Assembly (NCBI GenBank): GCA_037954325.1
Contig: JBBMNZ010000002.1
Location: forward strand, 12,943,679-13,007,678
Direction of reading: 5' to 3'
Origin: Fistularia commersonii
Taxonomy: Eukaryota; Chordata; Actinopteri; Syngnathiformes; Fistulariidae
Length of the DNA stretch: 64,000 nucleotides
Below the pieces are notes generated by a model. It ran no database searches and had not been told where the DNA came from. It saw nothing but the letters and a program-made list of their open reading frames with translations. Made by a program: the position numbers and the translations under genes. This document shows positions 12,101 to 44,811 of this stretch, piece by piece (position 1 is the first letter of the stretch; every line of letters starts with the position of its first letter).

Positions 12101-15100
12101 TGGGCCCTTTTTTGGGTCACCTGTTTCATAGCTGCGGTGAGCAGTGGTGCCTGACTGTCTGTCAGCGCGAGCAGTTTATGCTGAAAGGTCATGGAGATGA
12201 AGCTATGCAGGGCAGGCCAGAAATCATGGGCATTAGTGCTAAGTCCTTGCACCAGCCCCCACGTCTGAGTCACGGCTTCCACACACAGGGCCTCTTCATC
12301 AGGCGCTAACTGGTATTAAATATCGCATCATTGGAAATATATCAGGCTGTGATTCTTTATTAGTGGAAAGAGATTCAAAACCGATTCTCATCTCAGTATT
12401 TTTCGCTTAAGAGTTTACCAAAACGTACTCACTTGTGGCAACACTGTCTCCATGAATGTAAGTAGAGGCAGCACCAGGTCATTGGTCAAAAGACCAAGAG
12501 CTTCCACACAGCTGGCCAAAGCAGCTTTTAGGATGTCTGAGGACCTCGGCTCTATAGACTCAGGAAGCCCAACAGTCTTTATCAGAAAACCGAGGCAAAT
12601 CCATTGGTTCCTCATGAAATAAGCAGCTGTTCGTCCCCAGTCTTTAAGCATGCAACCCTGCTCTCCTTCGTCACTGAGGAAGAGTAACTGCATCTTATCT
12701 TGACAGCCCAGTACAAAAGATCTTATCCATAAAATGTTTTTACCTAGACCTTAAAAAAAAAAGGTTGATACAGTTTATGTTTTAAAGCAATTTCACTTCA
12801 GTTAGACATCACTGACCTTGAGGTGTCTATGTGAGGCTTCAGCAAGCGTCGATTGAAGTTTCCCAGAGCTGAATTACTTTGTGAGGAAAACACTGGGCTA
12901 TAGAATTGGTCATTCAGTGATTTCAGAATACACATGGTGTCAGAGTGAATATCAGTCCCTTGCTGCTCAATAAGTTGACATGCCACAGAGAGCGATGCCA
13001 TCGCCACCACTTGAGCAACCTGGGCGGCCACAGAGGGGACCTACAAATTTAAATGCACTGATAAATAACAGAGCAGTCACTCTAGTTAAAAAAACAAGGC
13101 ACATATGTTTAGCTTCCTACCTTATGGTTTGGTTCTTGTAGAATCTTGAGGCTGTACTTGATGATATTAGGGATATAAGTGTGCTTAAATCGACTGCAAT
13201 GCTGTTGTGTGGAATAGAACATGGTCACTTGTTTCATGACACACAGATAGAGTTCTGCGCGCTCCACGTCAAAAAGCTATAGAGACAAAACAAATCTACC
13301 TGTTAAAGGTGACAAAGGGGCCTTTCTACTATTTGGAGTGATGGAGTAATGAGTACTTTTTACCTCCTGGAGTTCGCCACACAGTCGCCTTAAGATAAAC
13401 TCCTGGATTGGATCTACATGGTCAAAAATGAGCCTCTCCATGGCAGCCATCACATCATCCTCTTTAGTTAGAAGAATAAAGAGCTTAATATGTATCTCTC
13501 GACACATTTTTTGATTAATTTACTGCATATTTATGAGGGTGAAACAGGAGTTCTAACATTGAATGTGCATATCGTTACAAACCTTGATCCTCTCTGACAC
13601 ACTGATCCCATGGTGTTCCTCTAAGCTGGAACAGTCTGAGCAGGAGCTGTAGACTCTTGTCACTCTTACGAAGAGGTAAGTAGATATTTGTGCTGACCCT
13701 GCTTAGGGTTTCCAGCAGAGGAGACAACACTGACTCCAGGGTTCTGGCGATCTCTGCTCCAGGTCGGGTCTTCTCCATGTCAACACACAGCAAAATAGAT
13801 CTGGCCAACTTGTCAGCCTCTCTCAAGTCAGGTAACTTCTCAGACTGACCTGAGGAGGATTACAACAAGTTCAAATAAAACCCTAAAAGTACAACCAAAT
13901 CATAAATTATATTTCACAAAATACTTACCAGTACTTGCCGGGACTTGAAGAAAGTTGTGAACTGCAAGCCGAACATATTCTCTGAGGGATACTTGACTTT
14001 TACAAACACCAGGGCGATCCATTATCAGCGGCTTAAAATTACCTTCATTTTTTGACAGCCAGGCGCAAACCTGCAGCAAGACAGAACTATATCAAGTAGC
14101 AGTAAGTCAGTCATTGACACTAATGTACCATTAGGTATGTGCTACGCTTAACTACTTCAAGTATCTGCCATACCATCATACCTGATTCCAAAGGTCTGTC
14201 CCTCTGCAGAGTGATTCATCTGTTCGAAAATGCATCAGGAAAGCGAAGATATCATGGAAGGTTACATTGTTCTGAAAAGATAAATCTGTATGAGCGCAGA
14301 AGGGATGGGAGAGTTCAAAAAGCATCCAATTATTATAACTTGGCAATAAATATTGCTGTATTTGAAATTGGCTACACTTTGTAGCATGATGGGGTAGTAA
14401 AATTCAATTAACTATCATTCACATCTTCATAAACTGTTGTCCAGCTCAAAAAAAGTGGCATCACATAAGACTCAAAGCCGAATTGTTGGTCTTTTTCTTT
14501 ACTGTTTTTGAGCATTTTATACATCAAACAATAACTGAGGAAACAAATACCAAATTACTTGAAAATGAATCATCAACACATAAACATTTTTGCTTGAAAC
14601 AGGTTTGTGAAATAAATTAAATAAATCTTGTCGGACAAAACAGACTCTGCCTAGTCTAATCGTCACAGAATGTTTGTTTTTCTTATCAAGACTTACCACA
14701 TCTAAAAGACAGAGGGCAGTCTTTAGCAGGAAGCACTGAGCAGCCCCTCTCAGAAGGACTTGGTGTGTGATCATTGTGCAGCGCAGTACCTCACTGTAAA
14801 TGACCAACACAGTGAGTGGTTCCACATCCCATATGTTGATGACAATCAAGTTTCTCAAAGTACTGACAAAATTTAGTACAACCTTAGAGCAGCAAGCCCA
14901 TCAGTCCCTAGTAGTGGGCTTGGAGGGAGTTTGGAAAGAGCCTCAGAGAGAAACAAGAGCGGCACTGCGCACCAGTGCTTGGAGCTCAGGTGTTGTATCA
15001 TCTGCAGCAACACACGGCCTAAAATAAGAACAGAATAGTCAGAGATAAATGGATCTTGGAGCAACTTGAAGACAGGAAGAGCTTTGTGAACAAGCCCTCT

Positions 15101-17514
15101 TTCCACACCTCTGTCCTCCAGTTGCAGAGTACAAAAGAAGTTGGTCAAGAAGACTTGGAGTTTAGCCACAAGCTCGGGACAATCTCCATAACTCTGGCCA
15201 GGTGACCTAGATATCACAATAGATAACAGTTTGTTAAGTGTGGTGCCCATTAAAAACGGATTCATGTTGTATTTAATAGATTTTTCTTAATCATTTAATT
15301 TCAGACACTCACTTATGGAAAAGCGACGTTTCAGACAGAACATCCATAAAGGGGCCAACAATGAACTGAGGACAGAAGTTAAATTTGATACACACAATTA
15401 CCCTCAAGTGACTTTATAGATCATAACATGATAAACTCTGGAGAAAATTAATAAAAATGAAACATCATTGAGCTGTTACCTGAGAGGAAGCTGCGGCAAA
15501 TGTTGTCTGTTGAAGAAGCTGCAGCTCCAGCAGGTGGCACACTCCCTCTTTCATTAAGGTTTTGTTCTCACTCTGGAACATCCTCTGGTAAACACAGAGG
15601 AGCCAGGAGGGCTGGAAAAGGCCCTGACCTGAAAATAAAAAAGGCAAATAGTGTGAGATGGAAGGCAAAAAACCAAGCTATGCTTGTTGTACAGATCTGA
15701 TTTTGAAAATGTAGATGACTATAAATCAAAGAACAGGGTAACAGGGGAGGATTAGTTTGCTTAGAATTAATTCTGATAAATGATGTCAGGCTCCAGCTTT
15801 GATATTTTCACATGTTTAATGCTGAAGTAATTAAAACAAGTTATGACCTTAAAATTTGAATCTGTTTCTCCTTTTTCATGAAATAGTCTGGAAATCATAT
15901 CTTAGTGTCTCACATTTTCTGTTTGATTACCCATTGTAAAACAAAAGAAAATAAATCCCGCCAAGTCAACCACCTAATTTTGATTAAAAAATATCACAGT
16001 ATGCAATGCTACTTAAAATATCGAATCTGCAGCAATTCATGTTCAAGACACTGGAAAATCAATTTTAGAAATGAACACATTCTTTGTTCATCTAAAAATA
16101 TTGGAACACTCTGATTTAGTTATTTTTTAACTAGAAACTACCTAAGAGCCTGTTTCCAGACACTGGAAATTAACCTGTTGTAGAATAAATAAATACATTA
16201 TGATTAGATCACACCTCAGGACATAATATGGGTTTTCCTCATTGTCTTTAATACCTTGATTCTCATTTGCGGTGGCTTGGACTAATGAATTTATTCTGTT
16301 AAGAACTGGTCGGACAACATGAACCTACAGGGAGAGAGAGAGGACATAATAAGCAGAATTATTTACACAGCTTTAATTCCCACCTATGAATTGGTTGTAA
16401 ACCAGTTACCTGATTTTCCTCTAAAGTTTCCATCACAAGGACAAAGTCGTCCCAGAACTTCCTAAGCAGTGTGCTTCTTTTTGGGCTCCATTTAAACAAG
16501 ATCTTGTCTGAAACAAGAAAGGTCAAGAGGAAGGACATACAGCACAGTGCACCTGAAGTTACTAGTGTACCTGAGCATCTCACCTTCCGCCAATAGGCTG
16601 GGACAGTCCACACCTTGCTCCTCACAGAGGAACACACACCTTTTCAGCAGGTACAATGCCCTCTTGCGTGACAAACTGTCTCTGTGTATCAGCCCGTCCT
16701 GGATCATCATCCAAAACTGTGGGCAGTGACGAGGATCCGACAGAAGAGTGGAGGAGGATGAGGAGGAGCTCAGACCTTGAGGGTCCAGCAGATGGTCTGA
16801 CAAGACGGTCAAGCACAGTAGTGCCCGCTCTGTCACTACGGCTGAGCGCTCAGAGGAGTACCAGTTCTTTAGATCTCCTAGGATCGAGCAACGGACTGTG
16901 TTTAGCGTCTCACCACTGCAGCAGCTGAATAGCGTCAGGAGGACGTGGGTGGTGATTTTAGACACAAACTCATCGGGGAGAGTTTTGATGCAGGTCATGG
17001 CCGTCGATAGCGTAGTCAATGTGAGTTGTTCATCTCGCGACAAAGCAGGTAAAACGGCAGCCACGACCTCGCTTGCAATCTCCACACTAAGTTTTCCCAA
17101 ACTATGCGGCGGCTCCTCTTCCGGTTGCTGCAGTGACGGCAGGACGACCAGAGCCACCCGCCCCGCCACAGCTTCGTCGCATAGCGGGACGCAAACACCC
17201 AGCAGGCGGCAGACGGCAGCGGTGCTTTCCCAGCTACGCGTACCTCCAGTTTCTCCAGACATTCTGGAGAGAAGAGGCAAACACTGCTTCCAAATAATAC
17301 ATTCAATTTTATCTATAATGCTTTGCTTTCTCGTGGGTGTAAACTGGTTCCTTTCAGAGTCACAAAGAAGACAACCGAGTCCCTCAATGAAAGCAGTAAG
17401 AGCCTCCACCTGCTCAGTCACTGGCCACGTTTCCGTCTGCCAGCACAGAGATTCAAACAAAATGTCAAAATTGGGGGAATGGGATAAAACAGCGTTTATC
17501 AACACAGAATTCAT
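5711..17514 (-). CDS. tarbp1: TARBP1, tRNA (guanosine-2'-O-)-methyltransferase homologue, 28 coding exons
   Basis: Orthologue of TARBP1, related to yeast Trm3, which 2'-O-methylates tRNA G18. Exons: 17514-16584, 16507-16410, 16324-16255, 15628-15480, 15365-15313, 15206-14883, 14862-14697, 14271-14182, 14070-13929, 13849-13583, 13461-13364, 13276-13121, 13040-12817, 12749 or 12721 to 12433, 12309-12121, 12015-11816, 11740-11669, 11540-11429, 11100-10990, 10231-10082, 9991-9905, 9820-9615, 9524-9443, 9352-9181, 9103-8918, 8287-8163, 7613-7477, 5891-5711. Phases agree at every junction except exon 13/14. The product is about 1690 aa (human about 1620). The first ~1400 residues are helical, HEAT-like and poorly conserved; the C-terminus is the SPOUT enzyme. 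The start at 17514 ([10 protein letters not shown]) aligns with the human start, and an in-frame ATG at 17553 is an alternative. Confidence 0.93.
5892..7476 (-). other. Last intron of tarbp1 (1.6 kb)
   Basis: Non-coding sequence between the final two exons. A poly(A) run lies at about 7426-7440. I recognise no transposon or other exon. Confidence 0.5.
10232..10989 (-). other. tarbp1 intron (about 0.76 kb)
   Basis: AT-rich sequence between the exons at 10082-10231 and 10990-11100. Nothing further is recognisable. Confidence 0.45.
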
Positions 17515-18589
17515 TGTGTTGCTCTCACGGCCCCGGGAACGGGTGGCGTCCATGCAGTCCTCACAGTCTTTCCTCTCAGCTGCCACATGCCTCGTCCAGA
17601 TCGAACGTAAACTTCCGCAAACGTAAAACTATCGCGAGAAGTGGCGGCGAGATCGAAGATTGCCGGAGAGTGTACCAAAACATACAAAAAAGATCAGGAA
17701 CAACAAATTTATGAAGACGTGGATTTTATTTTCCCAATATACGAAAAAAAGGAAGTAGCAAAACGAAAATAAAGTCCAGATGAACACATCGTTTAACACT
17801 GTGATGTACTAGTTGATATCATTGGCATTGAGCAAGTGTTTAATGAGCGACATTCCTTCCCGGTGAGGTCACGTTTGCTGAAGACAGTTATTTTGCATAC
17901 TAATAACCGTTTACAAGAGTAAGCGGGGGTGTTTATGGAGTATTACATCATACAAAAACATTTGAAACTCATTATATACTTTGAGATTACAGAAATAGTG
18001 CTCTACGAATGATACTTTTCGGTTACAATTATGAAAACAGAAGCGGGCGCGATCAGGTAAATTTGGATGAATGCATTACCTGCTGAAAAAAAAGGTTCAG
18101 TTTTCACACCAGTGGCTACATCGTTGGCAGAATCATTTAAAAAGCACGTCAGAGAAGGCTGTACAAAAATAAATTGTTATATTAAAGTGACCGATGCACA
18201 AACACTGGCACAAAATTCTGCAAATAAAATACAACTTAAGTGTTCTCATTAGCAAATAATCTTAAAAAGTAAGCCCTTCTAAGGAATATCCAATCAGACA
18301 TTTAAAAACATGTTGCTGTCATAATTCACCCTCAGTTTGATCGATATTTCAGAGACGATATATGCAGTAATAAAATTTGATTAAAAATTAAAAACTGAAA
18401 TGTGATAAAATACTGCAAATAGTATGTACATAATATACATTTGGTTTAATAAATACAATGTTTCCAGGCTGAAATATTGCAGGATTATCAAAACAACAAT
18501 AAACTTACAAGAGACATTCATATATATTCGCAAACTTACATCTGAGAAGCTCTGAACATGAACAAAAGGCAAATTTGTACTAAGGTTAT
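17515..18589 (-). other. frmd1 3' UTR and compact tarbp1 promoter region
   Basis: The frmd1 stop is at 18590. A minus-strand AATAAA at 17725-17730 is the best poly(A) signal, giving a 3' UTR of about 0.87 kb. That signal is only about 210 bp from the tarbp1 start codon, so the tarbp1 promoter must fit in about 17.55-17.71 kb, a stretch with several CG dinucleotides and no TATA box that I can see. Confidence 0.5.
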
Positions 18590-23459
<4,870 letters not shown>

Positions 23460-24701
23460 GATGTCTTGTGCAGTGATAGGTATTTATTTCTCTGTTAACT
23501 TCCAAAGTCTCCTCTTCCACTGTCTACCTGTTTCCTGTCCATATATCCATATTGCGACTTTCAGGTGCAATGAAAAAAGAAAGTATTATCAATTACTTTG
23601 TTACATGCAATGACAACACATTTTTAGACACCCATATAAAAGAGTGAACTTTGCATTGGCAGTGAAATTACTTTCAAGAGGAGCTCAGCATGGCTTGCAA
23701 AAAGAGGGGCTCAAAGTCAAATAATCTTCACTCTTATCTTATCCAATAGTGTAAACTGAGATGCTATTCTGACAATAAGTGGAATTATGCAGTTCATATT
23801 GACTGTATCTTCAGGAAAATCATCACCGTACACTATTGTCCTCATTTCAAACCTCTAACATTAACCAAATGCCTAAAGGTGTCACACTTAAAAAATCCTA
23901 AAAATGGCAAGAACCAATTACATTATTCCACAGTATTTCTAATATATTTTAAACACTTACTGTGGATGTAATATTTATGTTTTCCGACAAATCTGTTTTT
24001 TTTTTTTCCTTTATAGTTTAAATACATTGAACAATTAATGGTCATATTAGATCTGGCATTCTTTTGGCAATCTTGCTTCACATGGAGTGAGCCCTGCTAT
24101 ACTGACCCCTTTCCCCAACTGGTACAAGGATCATCTGATTAAAGTCTCAGAATCAATTAATCAGGTTAATTATTGCCAAGTACCAAGTCTAATCCCTTTC
24201 AATCCCACTCTGGACAATAACTAGCCCCGCAAAACAAAGTATATAAGTAAGGGAACTAATAATCAGGAATGAAGCAACCTGGTGTTGTTCCATTCTCCTC
24301 CAAGAAATAACAGAACTTGCATTTCAAATTTATGATGTATCAACCAGCCAATAGGAACAAACAGCATTCAGTTTCTCAGTTAATACATGTGTTTGTTGAT
24401 ACCTAATCTTTCACCTGTTATTTACATCAAGGACAAGAAGTTACCAGGAGAAAATGGGAACTCCTTCATTTTAGTTTTTCAAACTCAACACTTACAACAG
24501 TAAAATTCACATTTAACGAGCAGAGGACACATATCTCTGAGGATATGCTGGCCTCCAAGGACATCAGACCACAAGCCTGCCCTGCTTGACTTTACCTCCT
24601 CCTCCACATTAATGAGGGAAAGATGCTCATAGTGCACCTTTTGACTTGGGCTCTTTGCTTTTGCAAACAATCATATCAATTATATTGTTCCCTAATATTT
24701 T

Positions 24702-24704
24702 CTA

Positions 24705-24758
<54 letters not shown>
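24702..24758. repeat. Compound (TA)n(CA)n microsatellite
   Basis: About 10 TA units run directly into about 18 CA units. The long ORFs across it are artefacts of the repeat. Confidence 0.95.
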
Positions 24759-24760
<2 letters not shown>

Positions 24761-24847
24761 ACACCAGACATTCCAGCATAATGAACGGAACAATAAAAAA
24801 AATTGATGCCTTGAAGCTTTTGCCCTCTGTAGGACATTGAAAGACTG

Positions 24848-24850
<3 letters not shown>

Positions 24851-24894
<44 letters not shown>
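24851..24894. repeat. (AT)n microsatellite
   Basis: About 22 uninterrupted AT units, 90 bp from the compound (TA)n(CA)n array. Confidence 0.95.
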
Positions 24895-24898
<4 letters not shown>

Positions 24899-26729
24899 AG
24901 GGAAAGAATGGAAAAAAAATATCTGAGAGACAACATATTACGACTATATACATAGCTGTACATAGTTATATTACAACTGTGATTTATATCAATTAACATG
25001 TTGAAACAGAGCCTCAATCATGTATGAGTACCAGCGCAAACAGAAGTCAAAAAACCTGAAATTCCACTGGCTTTTGTATCTGACATGTTGTGACAGAGTT
25101 AAACTAAAATAGCACATGGATAGATTTACAAAGATCAACAGACCAATTACATTCTCATGAAAATCAGAATATTTTATATGATATGAACTCTGAAGGACAT
25201 ATTATACTCTTCAAATGTGCAGTATATTCTTCATGAGTACACTTTGATAAGGAATCCTCCCCCACCCCCCCCCCATCATCACACATTTGGCTTGGCATAT
25301 TTTTGTCACCTCATAAACGTGGATGTTTTTCCCCCCGGTATATAAGCATTATAGTTTACTGGGTGCAAGAGCTCAGCAGGCAATTAAACACTTCCAACAA
25401 AAAATGTGCAAGCCAAGACTTCCATCCATGTTGCATAAAGGTGGGGCTATTTGACAGGAGCAACTGGTAGGAACCCTTGTTGTGTTTGGGGGGTAACAGG
25501 ACCAATTTACACAGCAGGATCTGATAACAGGCTCTCAACCGCTTCTGTTTACATTGTGGTGTAAAATGGCAAGTTCAAGATTGCTGCACTTTCATTTGCA
25601 AATGAATGCAAATGATGCAAGATCAACTATGATCACTGTCACTGTCACTGCTTTTAGCTGCTAAATCTACTTTGTGACCACATCAAAATTATATTAACTT
25701 GTAAGATGGGTCTGGAAAAACCACAAGCTTGTGGACTTCTATCAATTGTGCAATACCACTGGGTTTGCAAGAAATAATATAGTTTAAACCGTTGTAAAAC
25801 AATAATTGTAAATTTAGTTCACACCACAATTGAAATGTAAAAGATAAAACAATGCTTGCGGGATTGTTCATGGAAATGTGACAACACAATGGCCAATATT
25901 TCCAGCTGTGGACAACCTTCTATTTCTCCCCCTAACTAACCCAGGAAGTTAATAAAGAAGTGTTGCTCTAAGCAAGCAAAAAAGTGCAGGGGATCCATTT
26001 ACAGGCTGTAAAATCCTACAGTGGAAACCAGCCTTTGCCTCTTTAATCAGATGCTGAGAAAAAAAAAAGATTAAGCCAAATGATAGAGGCAAAGTGAAAT
26101 CAATCTCACGCAGCCCCCAAAATCATTGGCTGTAAAACCACAAGGCCAGACAAGCAGCTGTACCCTCAGCCCAAATGCTGTCAGTTGACATCTTCAGACA
26201 TTCCCCTTGTTGACCATTAGAAACCTGGCATAAATGAGCAGACCATCTACATGCCTTAAATACCCTCCCATGACTGTTATAATCCCTGCTTCTGGACTCA
26301 ACTAACTGAAAGAAAAACACAGAAAGAAAGCCCACCGCCCAGCTCAGGACAACTTGAGCATACAGTCATGATCTGATTAAATTTGAAATTGGGATTTCGG
26401 TGAAAAAGAGAATTCGAAAAAGGTATTTTTCGTGGGAATATGTTCGAAGTGAGGGCGGTGAGTGGCTACTTTTTTACACTTCAATAGTTCGTTCAAATAA
26501 TTCAAATCCTAAAATAACGCAATATTTCTTTCACAATCGTAGCGATGAGGTACTTTACAATTGAATAGACTCTTTTTCTCCCTTAAAAAAAAGATGGTAC
26601 ATTCATTTTGAGTCAACCACAAACGTTCGTCCGCTTTGCCTCAACCCAATATCCACACTCACGCTTCGACGTCAACAATTTCACCGACTGCCGTTTTTCA
26701 ACTTTTCAAACTGGGAAAAACAAACTCAC

Positions 26730-26900
26730 CTGGCAAGAGTTGAATATTTGGTTCCGAGTCCTCTAAAGCTCTGGAGTAATACAACAAAGTTTAACAAGTA
26801 ATGTCCTTCCCTTGTTCGAGCGGAAATTTGTACGTCCTGAAATGACAGTCCAACGCTATGGACACGATTCAAACCCCCCTTACCGGCGAGAAGACCAAAA
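26730..26900 (-). other. frmd1: Candidate 5' non-coding exon of frmd1
   Basis: On the minus strand a strong donor (CCAG then GTGAGTTTG) ends at 26730. The sequence upstream is less AT-rich than its surroundings and contains CG dinucleotides. Its position, 3.3 kb upstream of the frmd1 start codon in the same orientation, fits a first, untranslated exon. The upstream edge is a guess. Confidence 0.4.
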
Positions 26901-28993
26901 TGATTGGGCCATACCATTGTACTTCTTGGGAGGGGGGGGGGTTCCGTAGCGTTTTTTTCCTTGTTAGGGTGATAAATGCTTCTCCTCTCTCTTTGATTGT
27001 TTTATTATTCGAGGTACTTTGCATCATGAGACAAAATAATAACCCAGTATAAAGATATTAAAAAAGTAAGGTTATGGGTTTGACATTGTGCATACAATAG
27101 ATAATAGCACCCCATGTTTTGCATTGCTGCATCCTGTGGTCGCAGGTGGCCAGTCGGTCAGAACTGCATAGTGTCTGATGCATTTGCATTCTTCAGTGCG
27201 GTTTTAAGTGATCAGTTAAGTGATCGGTTTTAACAAATGAATCATCAACCCGACAGGACCATCATATACAACAACGGTTCTTTGACTATCGTTTATATTT
27301 GTTATGCTTACCGTATTAGCTTGTCGGTGGCTTGATTACGAGTTTCCCTCCGCAAGGTAGGCGGGAACCATGGGGCAATAACATCTTCTAAGTCAAGGCA
27401 AAGCATATGTCGAAAACGATGCAAACTTCTGTTGGATTTATCGGTGACAATTTAGCTAAAGTCTGTTGTTTAACTGGATTAATTGGCACAGGATGTACGG
27501 CTCTTTATACACTTGAGTTGATCAGTCAAAAGGTTGTGTTTTCTCGTTCAAACTATTATAAGTTAGTTTTTTAAGAGCTGCGACTTTAAATTTTCATGTA
27601 TCTAATAAAGATTGTTAAGATTAATTGCCACAAATATTCAATCTTTTCATGCAATGACAACGCGGATGTAAAATAGTTGTAAAGTGCAAAGATTCCGGAC
27701 TAAAGGCATTACTTTATTCTTCTTATTCATCGCTTATTTTTTGAGTCAGTCAATGTAAATGGTGCCTGTTTGACATTCAAAAGAAATGTGAAAACAAACA
27801 ACAATCAAGGCAATCCCCCATGTTAATAAGACTTTAACTCGGAAGTATCCATACAAACATATTATCACTTTCAAAACAAACTATTAAATGTTTTTGTCCG
27901 TCAATATTCCTTGGTTTTGACCAAACAGCAGTTCAGAGTTTCAGTATTAATAGACACGTATAACATGCAAACACAGTGTGATTACACTGATGTGCATGGA
28001 TTATAGTTGCAACACGAGCAAGAATGAATTTTGAACTTCATTTTGAAGTTGAAAATATGAGCAGTTGAGGAAATTAAATCTGGTCACAAAACATTTCAAA
28101 ATCTCCATCAGCTCCAATAAATTAAAACTCAACAAGCTCCATAATATGCTTATTTAATGGTATAATATAATGATATAAACATTTGTCCATGAAACATTTT
28201 AAATCCAAGCAATACTTTCCAGTTTGGACACAAAATAACCCAATGATAACAATCAAATACTTTCAGTTATACAATTCATATTACCAATCTGTGCTTTCAT
28301 AGCATAATGATCATTGCTTAAAACCCCTGTAGTAAAATGTTATAAGCAAAGCTTTATTCCACCAACACCAGGTTGGATAAATGTGCAGAGTGCTGCAATG
28401 ACAAGAAACAGCATAAAATATTAAGAACAAAGCAAAAGCTCAAGATTCTGATCAACAATCCTATTTAAAATCCAATATTGCATTTAAAAATGATGGAAAA
28501 TAGTTGATAGAAAAGTAACTTGTACAAATGACCGTTTTCAGTACAAAAGCCTGTAAAATGTAGTTGTGGTGCAAATGAATGCAGTTATCTTTTAAAACTG
28601 GTGGAGAAGATTGGTGAGGACATTATGTGCAGCCTTGACTTGCCATTTTACTTTATAGCAGCTTCATTTCCATTTGTACATCTAAAATTAACTGAATTAC
28701 TTGGGAGAAAAAAGAATGACATAGAACAATAAAATTACACAATAATTATGGAGAAAATGATTCCTCAAACCCCAAAATAATAGTTAAAAAACTGCAGTTA
28801 AAAATGGTCTAAACAAGACAAACTGAGAGTGAAATATAAACAAGAAAAGAAATAAGGTGATTTTGTACCTTTGATTGAAAGGTAAATGTAAGTTTTTAAA
28901 AACTAAGTGATTCCAGATGCTGTACCCAGAACAAATGCAGTGAGGTATTAGCTCCACATTCTTCTCATCCATGAGTCCAATTAAGCTAGTGCT
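26901..28993 (-). other. frmd1 upstream region and fam135a 3' UTR
   Basis: Minus-strand AATAAA signals lie at 28354-28359 and 27713-27718 and could terminate fam135a. A run of nine or more G lies at about 26931. No open frame has coding character. Confidence 0.4.
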
Positions 28994-43500
<14,507 letters not shown>

Positions 43501-43959
43501 AATAGACGCCACTCTTAAAATAATTGACTGTGTATCCCTAGGTGCAGGGGGCGCTTGCTAGTCATCTAGTTACCTTGGCTAAATCTGGAAGCTGTCTGCA
43601 AGCTGCCGTTGACGAGCATTAGAACTGTGCGTTATGCGTTACTGCACATACCAGAAGCACGACAAACGCCCGAGCAAACGTAATTTAATTACTATTACTA
43701 GTTCTCATAATTTGATTAAAAACCAAAACCAAGTAAAAGTAATAATAATAGTAATAGTAATCATAGCTACGAATTGGTACATTCTATTATGCAATTGTAT
43801 GTGACATAATACAATTATTATGATTTTTTTTTTTACTTATATCTTATTTTAGATAGGACATATTTAAGGATCTGCGTTCCTAGATCTGTCAAATTTCTGT
43901 GAGATCTCGGTGAAAGTCCATGCATTCACTCAAAAATTGAGTTCAACTCAGATTGTGCA

Positions 43960-44811
43960 GGATTAGTCCTTTGGGTAGAATGCATCCACAGATGCACTCC
44001 ATAGGAAGGGTCAGTGCAAGGTGTTCTACCTTAGTGAGCTAAGGTCGTTTGATGTCGGTAATGGGCTCCTCAAGACCTTCTACCAGTCTATGGTAGCCAG
44101 CGCACTCCTCATCACTATAGTGTGCTGGTGGGGCGGTGCCAGGACTGGTTAGGTCAACAGGCTCAACAAGTTAGTGAGGAAAGCCCGCTCAATGATGGGA
44201 CTGAACCTGGACCATCTTCAGTCTGTAGCTGTGGGGAGGGTGAAGGACAAACCTGGAACTATCCCGGACAATCTTTCCCACCCCCTGCACAATGAGCTGT
44301 GGCTGATGGGCAGCTCACTCAGCCAGCGACTCATCCCACCCTGGTGCAGAGCTGAACGTTCCTTTGTGCCCACGGCCATCAGATTGTACAACAGCGGTGT
44401 GTAACAACTCTGACTGTCCGGAGTTGTTACCGGCATCTGTTCTAACACAACCTCACTACCTCACCCATTCACATGTGTCATGCCCTAACTTTGTTGTCCA
44501 TGTTAATCCTTGTTGGCCTCAACCCATTCCCATCCTGCTTATTTTTGTTTATTTCTTGGCATTGCTATTTTCACTCTCTTGATATTCCCCTATCCTTGCT
44601 GTTGCTGTTTTGGTTGTCCATTTTCACCCTTGATGTTTTTTTTACCCATTCTGTTGTCCTATTTTATCCTTGATGTTGTTCTCTCTTCTGTCTATTTATT
44701 TGTGGATGTTTTTTGCTATCTTCTAATTGTCTCTCTTAATATTTATATTCATATTTATTGATAGCATAACTGCTATGACAAAATAATTTCTCTTATGGGA
44801 ATCAAAAAGAA
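43960..44811 (+). mobile_element. 3' end of a Rex1/L2-like LINE (reverse-transcriptase ORF C-terminus)
   Basis: The plus-strand conceptual reading contains RSFDVSNGLLKTFYQSMVAS, then LNKLVRKARSMMGL, and ends near RSFVPTAIRLYNSG. This is the usual C-terminal end of the LINE ORF2 in this fish clade. The frame is broken by stops and shifts, so the copy is dead. A T-rich 3' UTR follows and ends in CTTATGGGAATCAAAAAG, the typical tail of these elements, running directly into the (TTATC)n array. The 5' part is missing. Confidence 0.8.

Larger units (their letters stand above)
23460..26729 (-). other. 5' intron region of frmd1
   Basis: Separates the first coding exon from a candidate 5' UTR exon. 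It contains dinucleotide arrays at about 24.7 and 24.85 kb and a C-run at 25.26 kb. No coding exon is visible on either strand. Confidence 0.4.

Noticed and set aside
24676..25017. 113-aa ORF rich in YIYI and VCVC
   Set aside because: It is the translation of TA and CA microsatellites.
43960..44404. A host gene encoding RSMMGLNLDHLQS and similar
   Set aside because: The sequence is the C-terminal end of a LINE reverse-transcriptase ORF with internal breaks.
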